A stretch of 64,000 bases of DNA from Daejeonella sp. GTDB taxonomy: Bacteria > Bacteroidota > Bacteroidia > Sphingobacteriales > Sphingobacteriaceae. The translations under genes and the position numbers were made by a program. How positions within the stretch are numbered: the stretch's first letter is position 1; each line of letters begins with the position of its first letter. Shown here one piece after another: positions 8,412 through 17,028 of this stretch. The stretch spans positions 124,001-188,000 of the forward strand of contig NZ_JAUXXZ010000050.1 of assembly GCF_030684675.1 (NCBI RefSeq), written 5' to 3'. Below the pieces are notes generated by a model. It was given only the letters and a program-made list of their open reading frames with translations, ran no database searches and was not told where the DNA came from.

Positions 8412-8508
8412 AGTGTAGCGAAGCAATCTCCCAGCTTATATTACTAAACATCATAAGATTGCCGCGTCGTGCCTCCCTGCCCGTCCGGTCAGGCGGGCTC
8501 GCAATGAC
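8412..8508. repeat. Family A palindrome, right half, resuming after the IS110 element
   Basis: This continues the third repeat unit: tgtagcgaagcaatctccc..., then the right arm ending ctcgcaatgac. Compared with the intact units it carries about 21 extra bases (8477-8497) between gcctcc and ctcgcaatgac. The extra segment is itself an imperfect palindrome, gcccgtccggtcaggcgggc. A second small mobile hairpin therefore seems to be nested in the arm. Confidence 0.85.
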
Positions 8509-8525
8509 AATACTGCGGAGCAATC

Positions 8526-9998
8526 CTATAAATGCCCCAGCAGCAATTCCTTCCATTCCTGGTAAATCGTTTCGTATTCCTCTGATTTTTGAGGTTCGAT
8601 TTTGCGGAGTGGTTTCAAATTTGCAAATGCATTTTCAGTACTGAATTCTCCAACACCAATTCCAGCACCAATTGCTGCTCCAATACTGCCTTCATTGCTA
8701 TACAATTCTACCGGAACACCACAAGCATTGACAAATGCTTCAATAAAGAGTTCACTTGAAAACATATTCGCTTTGCCGGCACGGATGAGTGTGGGGTTCA
8801 TACCGTTCTCACGCATAATATCGAGTCCGTAACGAAAAGCAAAGGCGATGCCCTCCTGAACTGCCCTGAAAATATGTGCCCGGCTATGCAGGTTCAGGTC
8901 AATATGATGGAAGTGGGCACCGATATTCTTATTATTCAGCATGCGTTCTGCTCCATTTCCAAAGGGCAGGATCCTTAATCCTTTACTTCCTATGCTGATC
9001 GCTGAAGCCTCCGTATTCATGGTATTATAGGCAAGTCCCGATGCAATTATATCCCTGGTCCAGCGATTCAGAATTCCGGTTCCATTGATACAAAGCAATA
9101 CCCCGATTCGTTTTTGTTCCTCTGAAAAATTAACATGAGCAAAGCTGTTAATCCGCGATTCCTCATCGAAAGTCAGCTGATCTGACACCCCATAAATCAC
9201 CCCGGAGGTACCACCATTGGCTGCAACCTCACCCGGTTTTAAAACATTCAGAGAAAGAGCATTATTGGGTTGGTCTCCTGCCTTATAGCTTACAGGAATA
9301 CCCGTCTTTAATGAAAGTCTGACGGCAATTTCAGCACTCAGTCTGCCATGATCCGTAAATACAGGCTGAATCTCCGGGAAAATATCCTCAGGGAAACCAA
9401 AATGATTCAAGACTTCTTTTGAAAGCTCATTCCTGGTAAAGTCCCAGAATACACCTTCCGAAAGAGATGAAACGCTGATATTGATCTCCCCGCTAAGCTT
9501 CATCCCGATAAAATCTCCCGGAAGCATCACTTTATAGATCTTTTCGAAAATTTCAGGCTCATTTTGCTTCACCCAGGCAAGCTTCGAAGCTGTAAAGTTT
9601 CCAGGCGAATTAAGCAGATTGCTCAGGCATTTTTCTTCACCAATCGCCTGAAATGCTTTATTACCAATCTCAACTGCCCTGCTGTCGCACCAGATAATTG
9701 AATTCCGGAGTACTTTTTGCTCTTTATCAACCAATACCAGTCCGTGCATCTGATAGGCAATTCCAATTGCTCCTACTGCTTTCGGATCGTACAATCCCGA
9801 AGCATTTGCTTTAATAATTGCCTGCTGAACATTTTCCCACCATATTTCCGGCGATTGCTCCGCCCATCCGGGATGTTCAGCAATAATCGCCGATTCAGTT
9901 TCAGGGTATTGAACTGTACAAAGGCATCCCTGAGTTTGAGAATCAATAACAGATACTTTGATTGATGAAGTGCCGAGGTCGATACCGAGTAGTAGCAT
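8526..9998 (-). CDS. xylB: Xylulokinase
   Basis: The product has 490 residues and belongs to the FGGY kinase family. It phosphorylates D-xylulose to xylulose-5-phosphate, completing the XylA-XylB route. The N-terminal ATPase motif GIDLGTSSIKV, the substrate segment MHGLVLVD, AGDQPNNALSL, and the C-terminal nucleotide-binding motif SIGAAIGAGIGVGEF are visible. Length is normal. The 3' end lies only 17 bp from the repeat that carries the IS110 element, so the insertion left the reading frame intact. The separation from xylA may have changed co-expression of the two enzymes. Upstream (9999-10110) is a short low-complexity stretch of gttgtctg-type repeats. Confidence 0.94.
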   Translation of the reverse strand: MLLLGIDLGTSSIKVSVIDSQTQGCLCTVQYPETESAIIAEHPGWAEQSPEIWWENVQQAIIKANASGLYDPKAVGAIGIAYQMHGLVLVDKEQKVLRNSIIWCDSRAVEIGNKAFQAIGEEKCLSNLLNSPGNFTASKLAWVKQNEPEIFEKIYKVMLPGDFIGMKLSGEINISVSSLSEGVFWDFTRNELSKEVLNHFGFPEDIFPEIQPVFTDHGRLSAEIAVRLSLKTGIPVSYKAGDQPNNALSLNVLKPGEVAANGGTSGVIYGVSDQLTFDEESRINSFAHVNFSEEQKRIGVLLCINGTGILNRWTRDIIASGLAYNTMNTEASAISIGSKGLRILPFGNGAERMLNNKNIGAHFHHIDLNLHSRAHIFRAVQEGIAFAFRYGLDIMRENGMNPTLIRAGKANMFSSELFIEAFVNACGVPVELYSNEGSIGAAIGAGIGVGEFSTENAFANLKPLRKIEPQKSEEYETIYQEWKELLLGHL

Positions 9999-10110
9999 TA
10001 GCAGGATTTTGTGTTAGAATGAATTTATAAAAATGTTATCAGTTGTCTGTTACCTGTTGTCTGGCATAACACGAGCTATTGGTACCTGTCAACAGATAAC
10101 CTGTGACACA

Positions 10111-11292
10111 TCAAATAAGCTTCTGATATGTCCTCCACCATAAATCAGGCATCTCACCTGAATTGGCTGTTTGATAATCTTCATAGCGGCAAGGTACGAG
10201 GTGATGCCTTTCATTCTTGGACTTCCCTGCAGGGTAGGGCACCTGCATCCACCAGCGATCTGATTTTTTGCTTTTGACAAAGACCAGTTCATGGGAACCA
10301 TCTTTGAGTCCGGCTCTGTAAGTGATGTATTGCGATTTAGGCAATAAAGGAAATTCCTTCTTCCTGTTATAAAATCCATCAACAAAATACCAAACCATTT
10401 GGGCCAGCAGCATAGCAGTCTGTCCATTCAGATCATAAGCCGGATTATATTCATAAAAACCTATTGAAGAAAGCTTATCATTCATGCCGGCATACCTAGA
10501 AATCTGGCAGGCATTCTCACCATAAAACCCATTTGGTGTAGCATTGGCATTGCCAGCGGCATCCGAAGAACGAATTGCAGAAATATCAAAACTTAACATA
10601 TTCGCATTACGAATCACAGGCTCAGCAAGATTAATATTACCTGAAAAATCACCCAGGCGATGTGCATCAAAATAGAGCTTATCCATCAATTTCAGGCTTT
10701 CCTGATTAACATAGAAGGTCTGGTATCCGATATTACTGAAGTTGAAAAGGAAATTGGGTTCGTGCAAAAAGATCTTGTTCAGGTAGGAAATTGAAGTGGT
10801 CTCGACCGTTCCGTCGATATTGTCATCCAGGTCAAAATGCGAATCGACAACCAGCAGATCTACCTTCTGCTCCAGCTCTTCATAAGCCATGAACTGAGGA
10901 TATGTCAGATCCTGACCACCACCTATTATCACAGGTATTATGTTCTTTTTGATCAGTTCAGTTACTAAGAATTTTAGAGCAACATAGGTATCTGAGACCT
11001 TATGCCCGGCACGGATATTCCCAAGGTCAACGATGCGGGTGTTATAATTACCCTCATTCAACTCATAAAATTTTTGTCTGAAGGCATCAGGAGCCAAAGC
11101 TGTTCCAATATTATTGATCGAATTCCTGTCTTCCAATACGCCAATGAGAGCAATATCAAAAAGACCACTGTCAAGATCGGGAAAATCATCATGGAAGGCT
11201 ACGATCGTGGATCCTAAATGACTTGTATAAAAACCATTTTCCGGACTAATGGAATCGAAATCAAGCGGACTAAGAAAATCGGATAATGACAT
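10111..11292 (-). CDS. Arginase/formimidoylglutamase-fold (ureohydrolase) family protein with altered metal ligands
   Basis: The product has 393 residues. The ureohydrolase fold is recognisable from IIGGGQDLT, VVDSHFDLDD and LSFDISAIRSSDA. Canonical enzymes bind two Mn ions through GGxH, DxHxD and SFDxD. Here D150, H152, D154 and D236 are present, but the first-motif His is Gln127 and the second Asp of SFDxD is Ser238. The protein also has a C-terminal extension beyond about residue 330 rich in Trp, Tyr and Lys. It is usually annotated as formimidoylglutamase or arginase in Bacteroidota; with two ligands replaced, that activity is doubtful. No histidine- or arginine-degradation gene is adjacent. 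Confidence 0.75.
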   Translation of the reverse strand: MSLSDFLSPLDFDSISPENGFYTSHLGSTIVAFHDDFPDLDSGLFDIALIGVLEDRNSINNIGTALAPDAFRQKFYELNEGNYNTRIVDLGNIRAGHKVSDTYVALKFLVTELIKKNIIPVIIGGGQDLTYPQFMAYEELEQKVDLLVVDSHFDLDDNIDGTVETTSISYLNKIFLHEPNFLFNFSNIGYQTFYVNQESLKLMDKLYFDAHRLGDFSGNINLAEPVIRNANMLSFDISAIRSSDAAGNANATPNGFYGENACQISRYAGMNDKLSSIGFYEYNPAYDLNGQTAMLLAQMVWYFVDGFYNRKKEFPLLPKSQYITYRAGLKDGSHELVFVKSKKSDRWWMQVPYPAGKSKNERHHLVPCRYEDYQTANSGEMPDLWWRTYQKLI

Positions 11293-11454
11293 AATAATTG
11301 TTCCTGTAATTTAATTGACAGTTTATAATTGAACAGCCCCCGATTAATATTGCATTACACAAAATTGAAGAAGAATCAGATAATTGAGAACAGACTCAAA
11401 GCAAATATCAGTTTATTCAGTTACTTTTGAAAGCATTTAAAAAAATTCATCCGG

Positions 11455-12426
11455 ATGATTTTAGTTACCGGCGCTACCGGTTTTTTAGGTTCAGAATTAA
11501 TCAGGCAATTGCTGCTCAGAGGAGAAAAAATCAGAGCAATCAAGCGGGATACATCCCGGATACCCCAAATTTTAACGGAGCAAAAAGATATTGAGTGGTT
11601 CAACGCCGATATTCTTGATTATTTCGCACTGAGTGAGGCCATGGATGGTATTAGCCATGTTTATCATTGTGCTGCGCTAATTTCCTTCCATCCCAAAGAC
11701 AAAAAAGAGATGCTAAAAGTGAATGTGGAAGGCACCTCAAATCTGCTCAACATCTGTATGGAAAAAAACATCCAGCGCTTTTTACATGTGAGTTCAATTG
11801 CGGCACTGGGTGAGAGCAAAAAAGGCAAGCTGATTACCGAGAAAAATCACTGGGAATTTGGATCAGGTCAGAGTACCTATTCAATCTCAAAATATAAGAG
11901 TGAGATGGAGGTTTTCAGAGCAGCAGCAGAAGGCTTAAATGCAGTCATTGTAAATCCATCAATCATTATCGGCAAAAATGCTGGTAAAGAAGGAAGCGGA
12001 CAATTGTTTGAATCAATACGAAGCGGTTTGAATTATTTCCCGGGAGGAAGTTGCGGTTATGTGGATGTCGAGGATGTCGCAAAATCTATGATCCTTTTAA
12101 TGGAAAGTACTATTTCTGATGAACGATTCATTATCAATTCAGAAAATCTGACCTATAAAGAATTTTTCTCGAACATTGCCCTGAAATTTGGTAAAAAACC
12201 ACCGTCTATAGCATTAAAACCCTGGATGATGTATATCGCATGGCTGGGAAGCCGTGTAGTTACATTTTTAACCGGTAAACGATTCGGTCTGAGCGCAGAA
12301 ACCGTTCGCAGTGCATTCAAAAAGCAAACCTATTCCAATGAAAAAATAAAAAAGGCATTAAATTTTAATTTTAAATCCGTTGACGAATCCATCAGCGAAA
12401 TTTGCCTGCACCTTAAAAATAGTTAA
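11455..12426 (+). CDS. NAD(P)-dependent epimerase/dehydratase (extended SDR)
   Basis: The product has 323 residues. The N-terminal Rossmann motif VTGATGFLGSEL is at residues 4-15. The catalytic pair is in YSISKYK, with the upstream Ser in HVSSIAALG. The sequence resembles dihydroflavonol-4-reductase-like and 3-beta-HSD-like extended SDRs of Bacteroidota. It should reduce or epimerise a sugar nucleotide, sterol-like or polyketide-like substrate; the substrate is not evident. The next gene begins about 20 nt downstream on the same strand if the TTG start is used. The divergent 162-nt gap upstream separates it from the arginase-fold gene. Confidence 0.85.
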   Translation: MILVTGATGFLGSELIRQLLLRGEKIRAIKRDTSRIPQILTEQKDIEWFNADILDYFALSEAMDGISHVYHCAALISFHPKDKKEMLKVNVEGTSNLLNICMEKNIQRFLHVSSIAALGESKKGKLITEKNHWEFGSGQSTYSISKYKSEMEVFRAAAEGLNAVIVNPSIIIGKNAGKEGSGQLFESIRSGLNYFPGGSCGYVDVEDVAKSMILLMESTISDERFIINSENLTYKEFFSNIALKFGKKPPSIALKPWMMYIAWLGSRVVTFLTGKRFGLSAETVRSAFKKQTYSNEKIKKALNFNFKSVDESISEICLHLKNS

Positions 12427-12445
12427 TCCCCTAATTAATAAAGCA

Positions 12446-13738
12446 TTGAAACAGTTTTATATCATAGATTTCGACAGTACATTTACCCAGGTAGAGGCAT
12501 TGGATGAACTGGCCCGTATTTCATTAATGAACCATCCCGACCGGGAAAAGATCTATCAGAAAATTGAAGATCTGACCAATGCAGCGATGGAAGGCAAAAT
12601 GTCGTTCCGGGAAAGCCTGACCGGAAGGGTTCAGCTCCTGGAAGCTGACCGTAATCATTTAAAAACCTTGGTTAGCCTGCTGAAAAAGAAGGTTTCTTCA
12701 TCTTTCTCCCGGAATAAAACATTCTTCAAAAAACATACAGATTCGGTTCTTATTGTTTCGGGTGGATTTAAGGAATTTATCACCCCTGTTGTACTTCCCT
12801 ATCATATCCGCAAGGAAAACATCTACGCTAATACCTTTGTTTTTGATGATAATGGAAAGATTATAGGATATGATGAAAACAACCCACTTTCCAATGAAGG
12901 GGGTAAGGTTAAACTTTTGAAAGAACTTGACCTCAAGGGTGATATTTATGGGATTGGGGATGGACATTCTGATTTCCAGCTGAAGGAATTTGGGATGATC
13001 AAAAAATTCTATGCTTTTACCGAGAATATCGAACGTAAAACTGTTGCTGAAAAAGCCGATCATGTTACGCCTAGTTTTGATGAGTTTCTGTATGTCAATA
13101 ATCTACCCAGAGCCATTTCCTATCCTAAAAACAGGATTCTTTGTCTGGTGATTGGAGATGTACCTGAACTTGCCATTCAAACCTTAAAGAAGGATGGATT
13201 TTCTATTCGCCATAAAAAAACATTTGAAGAAAAATATGTGCCAGATGTGGGGATGATGCTTCTGGCTAATGGTGAACTGCTTGAAAGGGAAAAGCTCGAA
13301 CGTGCGGTAAAACTAAAAACGATCGGATACCTCGGCAACAGCGAACCGAAACTCTCCCATGGTTTATGTACCGACATGGGCATTATCATATTTGACGACC
13401 CGAAGAACAGCCCTAAGAATCCTGAATTTATTGCCAAAAGGATGATTAATTTCATCAATCATGGCCATACTTATGTGAGTGCGAACTTTCCAAATCTTCA
13501 GCTTCCGCGAATTGCAGGAGCTCATCGTTTGATTCACATCCACAAAAATATGCCGGGTATAATGGCTCAGATTAATAAGGTTTTTGCGGATCATCATATT
13601 AATATTGTGGGTCAATACCTGATGACCAATCCGAGCATCGGCTATGTAATTACTGATGTGAGTGACGAGTACGATAAAAAAGTATTAAAGGCTCTGAAGC
13701 AGATTGATCATACGATTAAGTTCAGAATACTTTATTAA
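12446..13738 (+). CDS. serB: Phosphoserine phosphatase fused to SerA-type regulatory/ACT region
   Basis: The start is taken at TTG 12446 (LKQFYIIDFDSTFTQ). An ATG at 12380 would add 22 residues without homology and overlap the previous gene by 47 nt. Residues 1-215 form an HAD-IB phosphatase: nucleophile DFDST, motif II SGG, and GDGHSD near residue 176. Residues about 230-330 resemble a degenerate SerA substrate-binding domain without its NAD domain. The C-terminus (NFPNLQLPRIAGAHRLIHIH to the end) matches the ACT domain of D-3-phosphoglycerate dehydrogenase. The enzyme would make serine from phosphoserine, with the ACT domain probably sensing an amino acid. The fusion is a Bacteroidota trait. 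Confidence 0.85.
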   Translation: MKQFYIIDFDSTFTQVEALDELARISLMNHPDREKIYQKIEDLTNAAMEGKMSFRESLTGRVQLLEADRNHLKTLVSLLKKKVSSSFSRNKTFFKKHTDSVLIVSGGFKEFITPVVLPYHIRKENIYANTFVFDDNGKIIGYDENNPLSNEGGKVKLLKELDLKGDIYGIGDGHSDFQLKEFGMIKKFYAFTENIERKTVAEKADHVTPSFDEFLYVNNLPRAISYPKNRILCLVIGDVPELAIQTLKKDGFSIRHKKTFEEKYVPDVGMMLLANGELLEREKLERAVKLKTIGYLGNSEPKLSHGLCTDMGIIIFDDPKNSPKNPEFIAKRMINFINHGHTYVSANFPNLQLPRIAGAHRLIHIHKNMPGIMAQINKVFADHHINIVGQYLMTNPSIGYVITDVSDEYDKKVLKALKQIDHTIKFRILY

Positions 13739-13844
13739 GCTGAAAGCAGAAAGTGGAAAGCTAAAAGCAGAAAGGTAAAAGCTGCTTGCAGTACGGTTTC
13801 CAAGAAAAATCATTAAATTGCCAGCCTGATTAAATTTTAATACT

Positions 13845-14930
13845 GTGTCTGATAAATTAAATATTTCCATCACAAAAACTGCTCAGTCACGTTTGGCTGA
13901 TATTGATTTCGATAATTTACCCTTTGGAAAGAACTTTTCCGATCATATGTTCATTGCTGATTACAGCGATGGAGCATGGAAAGACTTTAGAATTGTACCT
14001 TACGGAGAGATCGGGTTCAGTCCTGCGATTTCTGCATTGCATTATGGACAAGCATTTTTCGAAGGTATTAAGGCTTACAAACATGCCGATGGAAAAGTCA
14101 GCATCTTCCGTCCTGATAAAAATGCAGAGCGTTTTAATCTTTCTGCACAGCGTTTGTGTATGCCTGAACTTCCGGTTGATATCTTTTTAAAGAGCCTTGA
14201 AACATTGGTTGATCTTGACAGAGACTGGGTGCCGTCTAAGGCAAATCATAGCCTGTACATCAGACCATTTATGTTTGCAACCGATCCTTTTTTAGGTGTA
14301 ACACCCTCATCTACATATAAATACATCGTTTTAACCGGACCGGTTGGGCCTTATTTTTCAAAGAATCTGAAGGTAAAAGTTGAAACCTTTTATTCAAGAG
14401 CAAGCGATGGTGGGTTCGGTTTTGCGAAAGCTGCTGGAAATTATGCTGGCTCAATGCTTCCGGCAATGAAAGCTACTCAGGAAGGTTTTGACCAGCTGAT
14501 CTGGACAGATTCGAAAGAACATGCCTATATCGAAGAACTTGGGGCTGCCAATATTATGTTTATGATGGACGGGAAATTGATTACACCATCTACCAGAGAT
14601 ACCATTCTGAAAGGCGTAACCCGTGATACCGTTTTAACTTTGGCAAAAAGCTGGAACATTCCAATTGAAAAACGCAGAATCTCAGTTGAGGAGATCATCA
14701 AAGGAATTAAAGAAGGTCGCATCACTGATGCATTTGGTGTTGGAACAGCCGCTACCATTGCTCATATAGCTGAAATCGGACATGAAGGCGAACTCTATAC
14801 CCTTCCTGATCCGGCAAAACGGGTGTTCTCTAACCGAGTGCTTGACACATTGAATGAATTAAGATATGGCCGCTCAGCTGATGAGCATGGGTGGAATTTT
14901 GCGGTCCGGTCCGGGTCTAGCCCGGACTGA
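13845..14930 (+). CDS. ilvE: Branched-chain amino acid aminotransferase
   Basis: The product is a fold type IV PLP aminotransferase of 361 residues (group III type, longer than E. coli IlvE). It transfers the amino group between glutamate and the keto acids of leucine, isoleucine and valine. Motifs are LHYGQAFFEGIKAYK, IRPFMFAT, the PLP-Lys segment KAAGNYAGS, EELGAANIMF and ITDAFGVGTAATI. Translation starts at GTG 13845. The last residues (VRSGSSPD) are encoded by a palindromic repeat that begins inside the gene at about 14901, so the natural C-terminal tail appears replaced. The gap upstream (13739-13844) holds low-complexity aaagcagaaag-type repeats and no gene. Confidence 0.93.
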   Translation: MSDKLNISITKTAQSRLADIDFDNLPFGKNFSDHMFIADYSDGAWKDFRIVPYGEIGFSPAISALHYGQAFFEGIKAYKHADGKVSIFRPDKNAERFNLSAQRLCMPELPVDIFLKSLETLVDLDRDWVPSKANHSLYIRPFMFATDPFLGVTPSSTYKYIVLTGPVGPYFSKNLKVKVETFYSRASDGGFGFAKAAGNYAGSMLPAMKATQEGFDQLIWTDSKEHAYIEELGAANIMFMMDGKLITPSTRDTILKGVTRDTVLTLAKSWNIPIEKRRISVEEIIKGIKEGRITDAFGVGTAATIAHIAEIGHEGELYTLPDPAKRVFSNRVLDTLNELRYGRSADEHGWNFAVRSGSSPD

Positions 14931-15048
14931 CAAGCCCGGACTGACAAGCCAGGAATGACAAGCCAGGAATGACCACTGATCAGATCTCGACCGACAAACG
15001 TGTCAGTCCGGGCTTGACCCGCTGTCAGTCCGGGCTTGACCCGGACCG
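14907..15048. repeat. Long inverted repeat with internal 14-bp tandem repeats between convergent genes
   Basis: The left arm at 14907-14931 and right arm at 15024-15048 match over 25 bases with one mismatch (key core tagcccggactgac versus gtcagtccgggctt). A second partial right arm lies at 15002-15019. After the left arm are three 14-bp tandem units, gactgacaagcccg (14925), gactgacaagccag (14939) and gaatgacaagccag (14953). The structure spans the end of ilvE and the end of the leftward AsmA-like gene. It could terminate both or be a mobile palindrome. Confidence 0.85.
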
Positions 15049-15050
15049 GG

Positions 15051-16862
15051 CTACCTACCACCATTCCTGTTCATCCTTCTAACATCGCGTTTCTTCAGCC
15101 GGTCATCGCGCCTTTCTTCCCTGTTGTTGCGTTCGATTTCCATCTTTCTCAGCCTTGCTTTGATCTCAGTCTGGGTTGCAGCATCAAAGCCAATGGTATT
15201 CAACAGTGCTTCAGCAAATCCTTTCCAGATCATATTAAAGAATGATGAACGATCAGGACGGGCATAATAAAATGCTCCCCTCCTCACAGGCTGGCCATTC
15301 ATGGGATTATCGTCTTTTATGATTAGAATATTGGCAAAAATAGATGCGATACCCTTTCGCTTTAAGCGGCTGGAATTTTCACGTTTTTCTAAAAGGGTGA
15401 TTTTCAAATCATTATAATAACAGGTCAGAATTCCTCTTACCCCATTAATACTCCCCCTTCCGTTAAAAATCATCTGATTTATATAACCAGATTTAACTTC
15501 AATCAATGATAATGGTCTGATCGCCGAATTGAACATTTCTGCATCAAGTTTTCCCAATTTTCCTGAAAACTCGAATGCTCCGCCAGGGTCTGGCAGATTG
15601 AATTTCATTACGATATCCAAACGACCACGATTCATTAATAGTGAGGTTAGCTTTACCTCACTGAATTTATTTCTAATCAGGTTTAGCGAATCATTGGTCA
15701 CATTGAAGATACTTCCGTTAATACCTCCAAATGAAAGTGTTCCTTTGCGCCTTGAATAAGGATTGTATTCCGAATAATTGACATGTGAATCCTTTAGCAG
15801 TACTGTATCTATGGTTGTATCAAGCTTGAATCGTTTTAATGCCAGCTGCGGAAAATTAACCCCCTTATCCCTGATCGAATCGGGCATTCCACGATTCAAA
15901 AAAACTGATAAATTACCCTTGTTTAATGTTAATGAAGATGCAATGAGCCTCCTGTCACGGTTCAATAGCTCGTAATCAATATTGTTTAATTCAATATCTT
16001 CAAAGTGTGCAGAATATCTGTCCTTCTGGAATTTGAATCTTCTTGAAAACTCCATCTCTGAATATCTTGGTAGAAGGCGAAAGCCCTTTAAATGGGCATA
16101 CCCCCCTGCAGTTGAGGCCTTGAATTCACTGAACTGAATATTATAATTTCCGTCCTCTGTAAGCGATTTGTAACCAAGCAGTTCAGCATAAATATCTTTA
16201 GTATAATATAAGCGCGATCGGTCAAATTGAGATGCCGAATCAATCAGCAGATCGCTGATCCTAAGATACAGATCTTTAAGCTCGGTGACCCTTGTCCCTC
16301 CTTCTGCGCTGCGGTCGATATACTTAAAATCTGCATTTTTAAGAATGATACTCCCAATTTTAACAGAGTTCAGATAGGGCCTAAGGTGCTGGTAGGCAGT
16401 TCTCAGGTCTTCTTTATGGGATAATTTTGTGTTTCTGGTTTTAGAATATACAACTCTTAAAGAAGGTCGGTCAATTTCAATGGCACCCATCTCCAGTTTA
16501 CCGGATGTATATATTTTCCAGGGCTGTATCCTCTTTAAGATCAGTTTGGCTATTTCAACCTCATACAAATGCCTTGGTGCAATGCTGTCAACTTTCATCT
16601 TTTCATACACCAGGGTGTCGGGTATGAACCGGATATTCGAAACGTTTAGTCTTCCGGTAATAAAATTCACCCGGATATTTTCAAACTCTATGCGGTATAG
16701 ACCATCTGTTGACCTGTCGATTGCTTCTTTAATCCTTTGAGTTAAAATAGGTTTCCAATAGTAGTTCAGATATACTGCGGCTCCGCTTACCAGAAGGATC
16801 AGTACCATTAAAATTGAAAAGATCCACTTTCTAAATAAGACTTTATTACTATTCTGAACCAT
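15051..16862 (-). CDS. AsmA-like membrane-anchored protein of unknown function
   Basis: The product has 603 residues. A single N-terminal membrane segment spans about residues 11-32 (WIFSILMVLILLVSGAAVYL), followed by a long periplasmic region rich in beta strands. The pattern (TDGLYRIEFENIRVNFITGRL, then repeated statements of strand-turn-strand) resembles AsmA/DUF748-type bridge proteins. These span or contact the periplasm and are linked to lipid transport or outer-membrane homeostasis. The C-terminus is a very basic Arg-rich tail (RRDDRLKKRDVRRMNRNGGR). No enzyme motif is seen. The gene stands alone, convergent with ilvE and divergent from miaB. The AsmA link is by fold pattern only. Confidence 0.6.
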   Translation of the reverse strand: MVQNSNKVLFRKWIFSILMVLILLVSGAAVYLNYYWKPILTQRIKEAIDRSTDGLYRIEFENIRVNFITGRLNVSNIRFIPDTLVYEKMKVDSIAPRHLYEVEIAKLILKRIQPWKIYTSGKLEMGAIEIDRPSLRVVYSKTRNTKLSHKEDLRTAYQHLRPYLNSVKIGSIILKNADFKYIDRSAEGGTRVTELKDLYLRISDLLIDSASQFDRSRLYYTKDIYAELLGYKSLTEDGNYNIQFSEFKASTAGGYAHLKGFRLLPRYSEMEFSRRFKFQKDRYSAHFEDIELNNIDYELLNRDRRLIASSLTLNKGNLSVFLNRGMPDSIRDKGVNFPQLALKRFKLDTTIDTVLLKDSHVNYSEYNPYSRRKGTLSFGGINGSIFNVTNDSLNLIRNKFSEVKLTSLLMNRGRLDIVMKFNLPDPGGAFEFSGKLGKLDAEMFNSAIRPLSLIEVKSGYINQMIFNGRGSINGVRGILTCYYNDLKITLLEKRENSSRLKRKGIASIFANILIIKDDNPMNGQPVRRGAFYYARPDRSSFFNMIWKGFAEALLNTIGFDAATQTEIKARLRKMEIERNNREERRDDRLKKRDVRRMNRNGGR

Positions 16863-16979
16863 ACAATGCCTTCGGTTAAATACTAAGTTAACCTTAATCG
16901 TTAACGTTTCTAAAGATTATCTGATATGTCAGTACAATTTAAAAATATCATTTGCTAAGCAAAAAGAATCTCTGCCAAA

Positions 16980-17010
16980 TTGTCATTTTGCAGAAAAAAT
17001 CATACTTTTG
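16980..17010 (+). promoter_or_regulatory. Bacteroidota-type promoter of miaB
   Basis: TACTTTTG at 17003-17010 matches the -7 consensus TAnnTTTG exactly. TTG at 16980-16982 lies 20 nt upstream, in the -33 position. Transcription would start at about 17016-17018, giving a leader of roughly a dozen nucleotides before the ATG at 17029. Confidence 0.65.
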
Positions 17011-17028
17011 CAGCTAATTTAATAAAGA

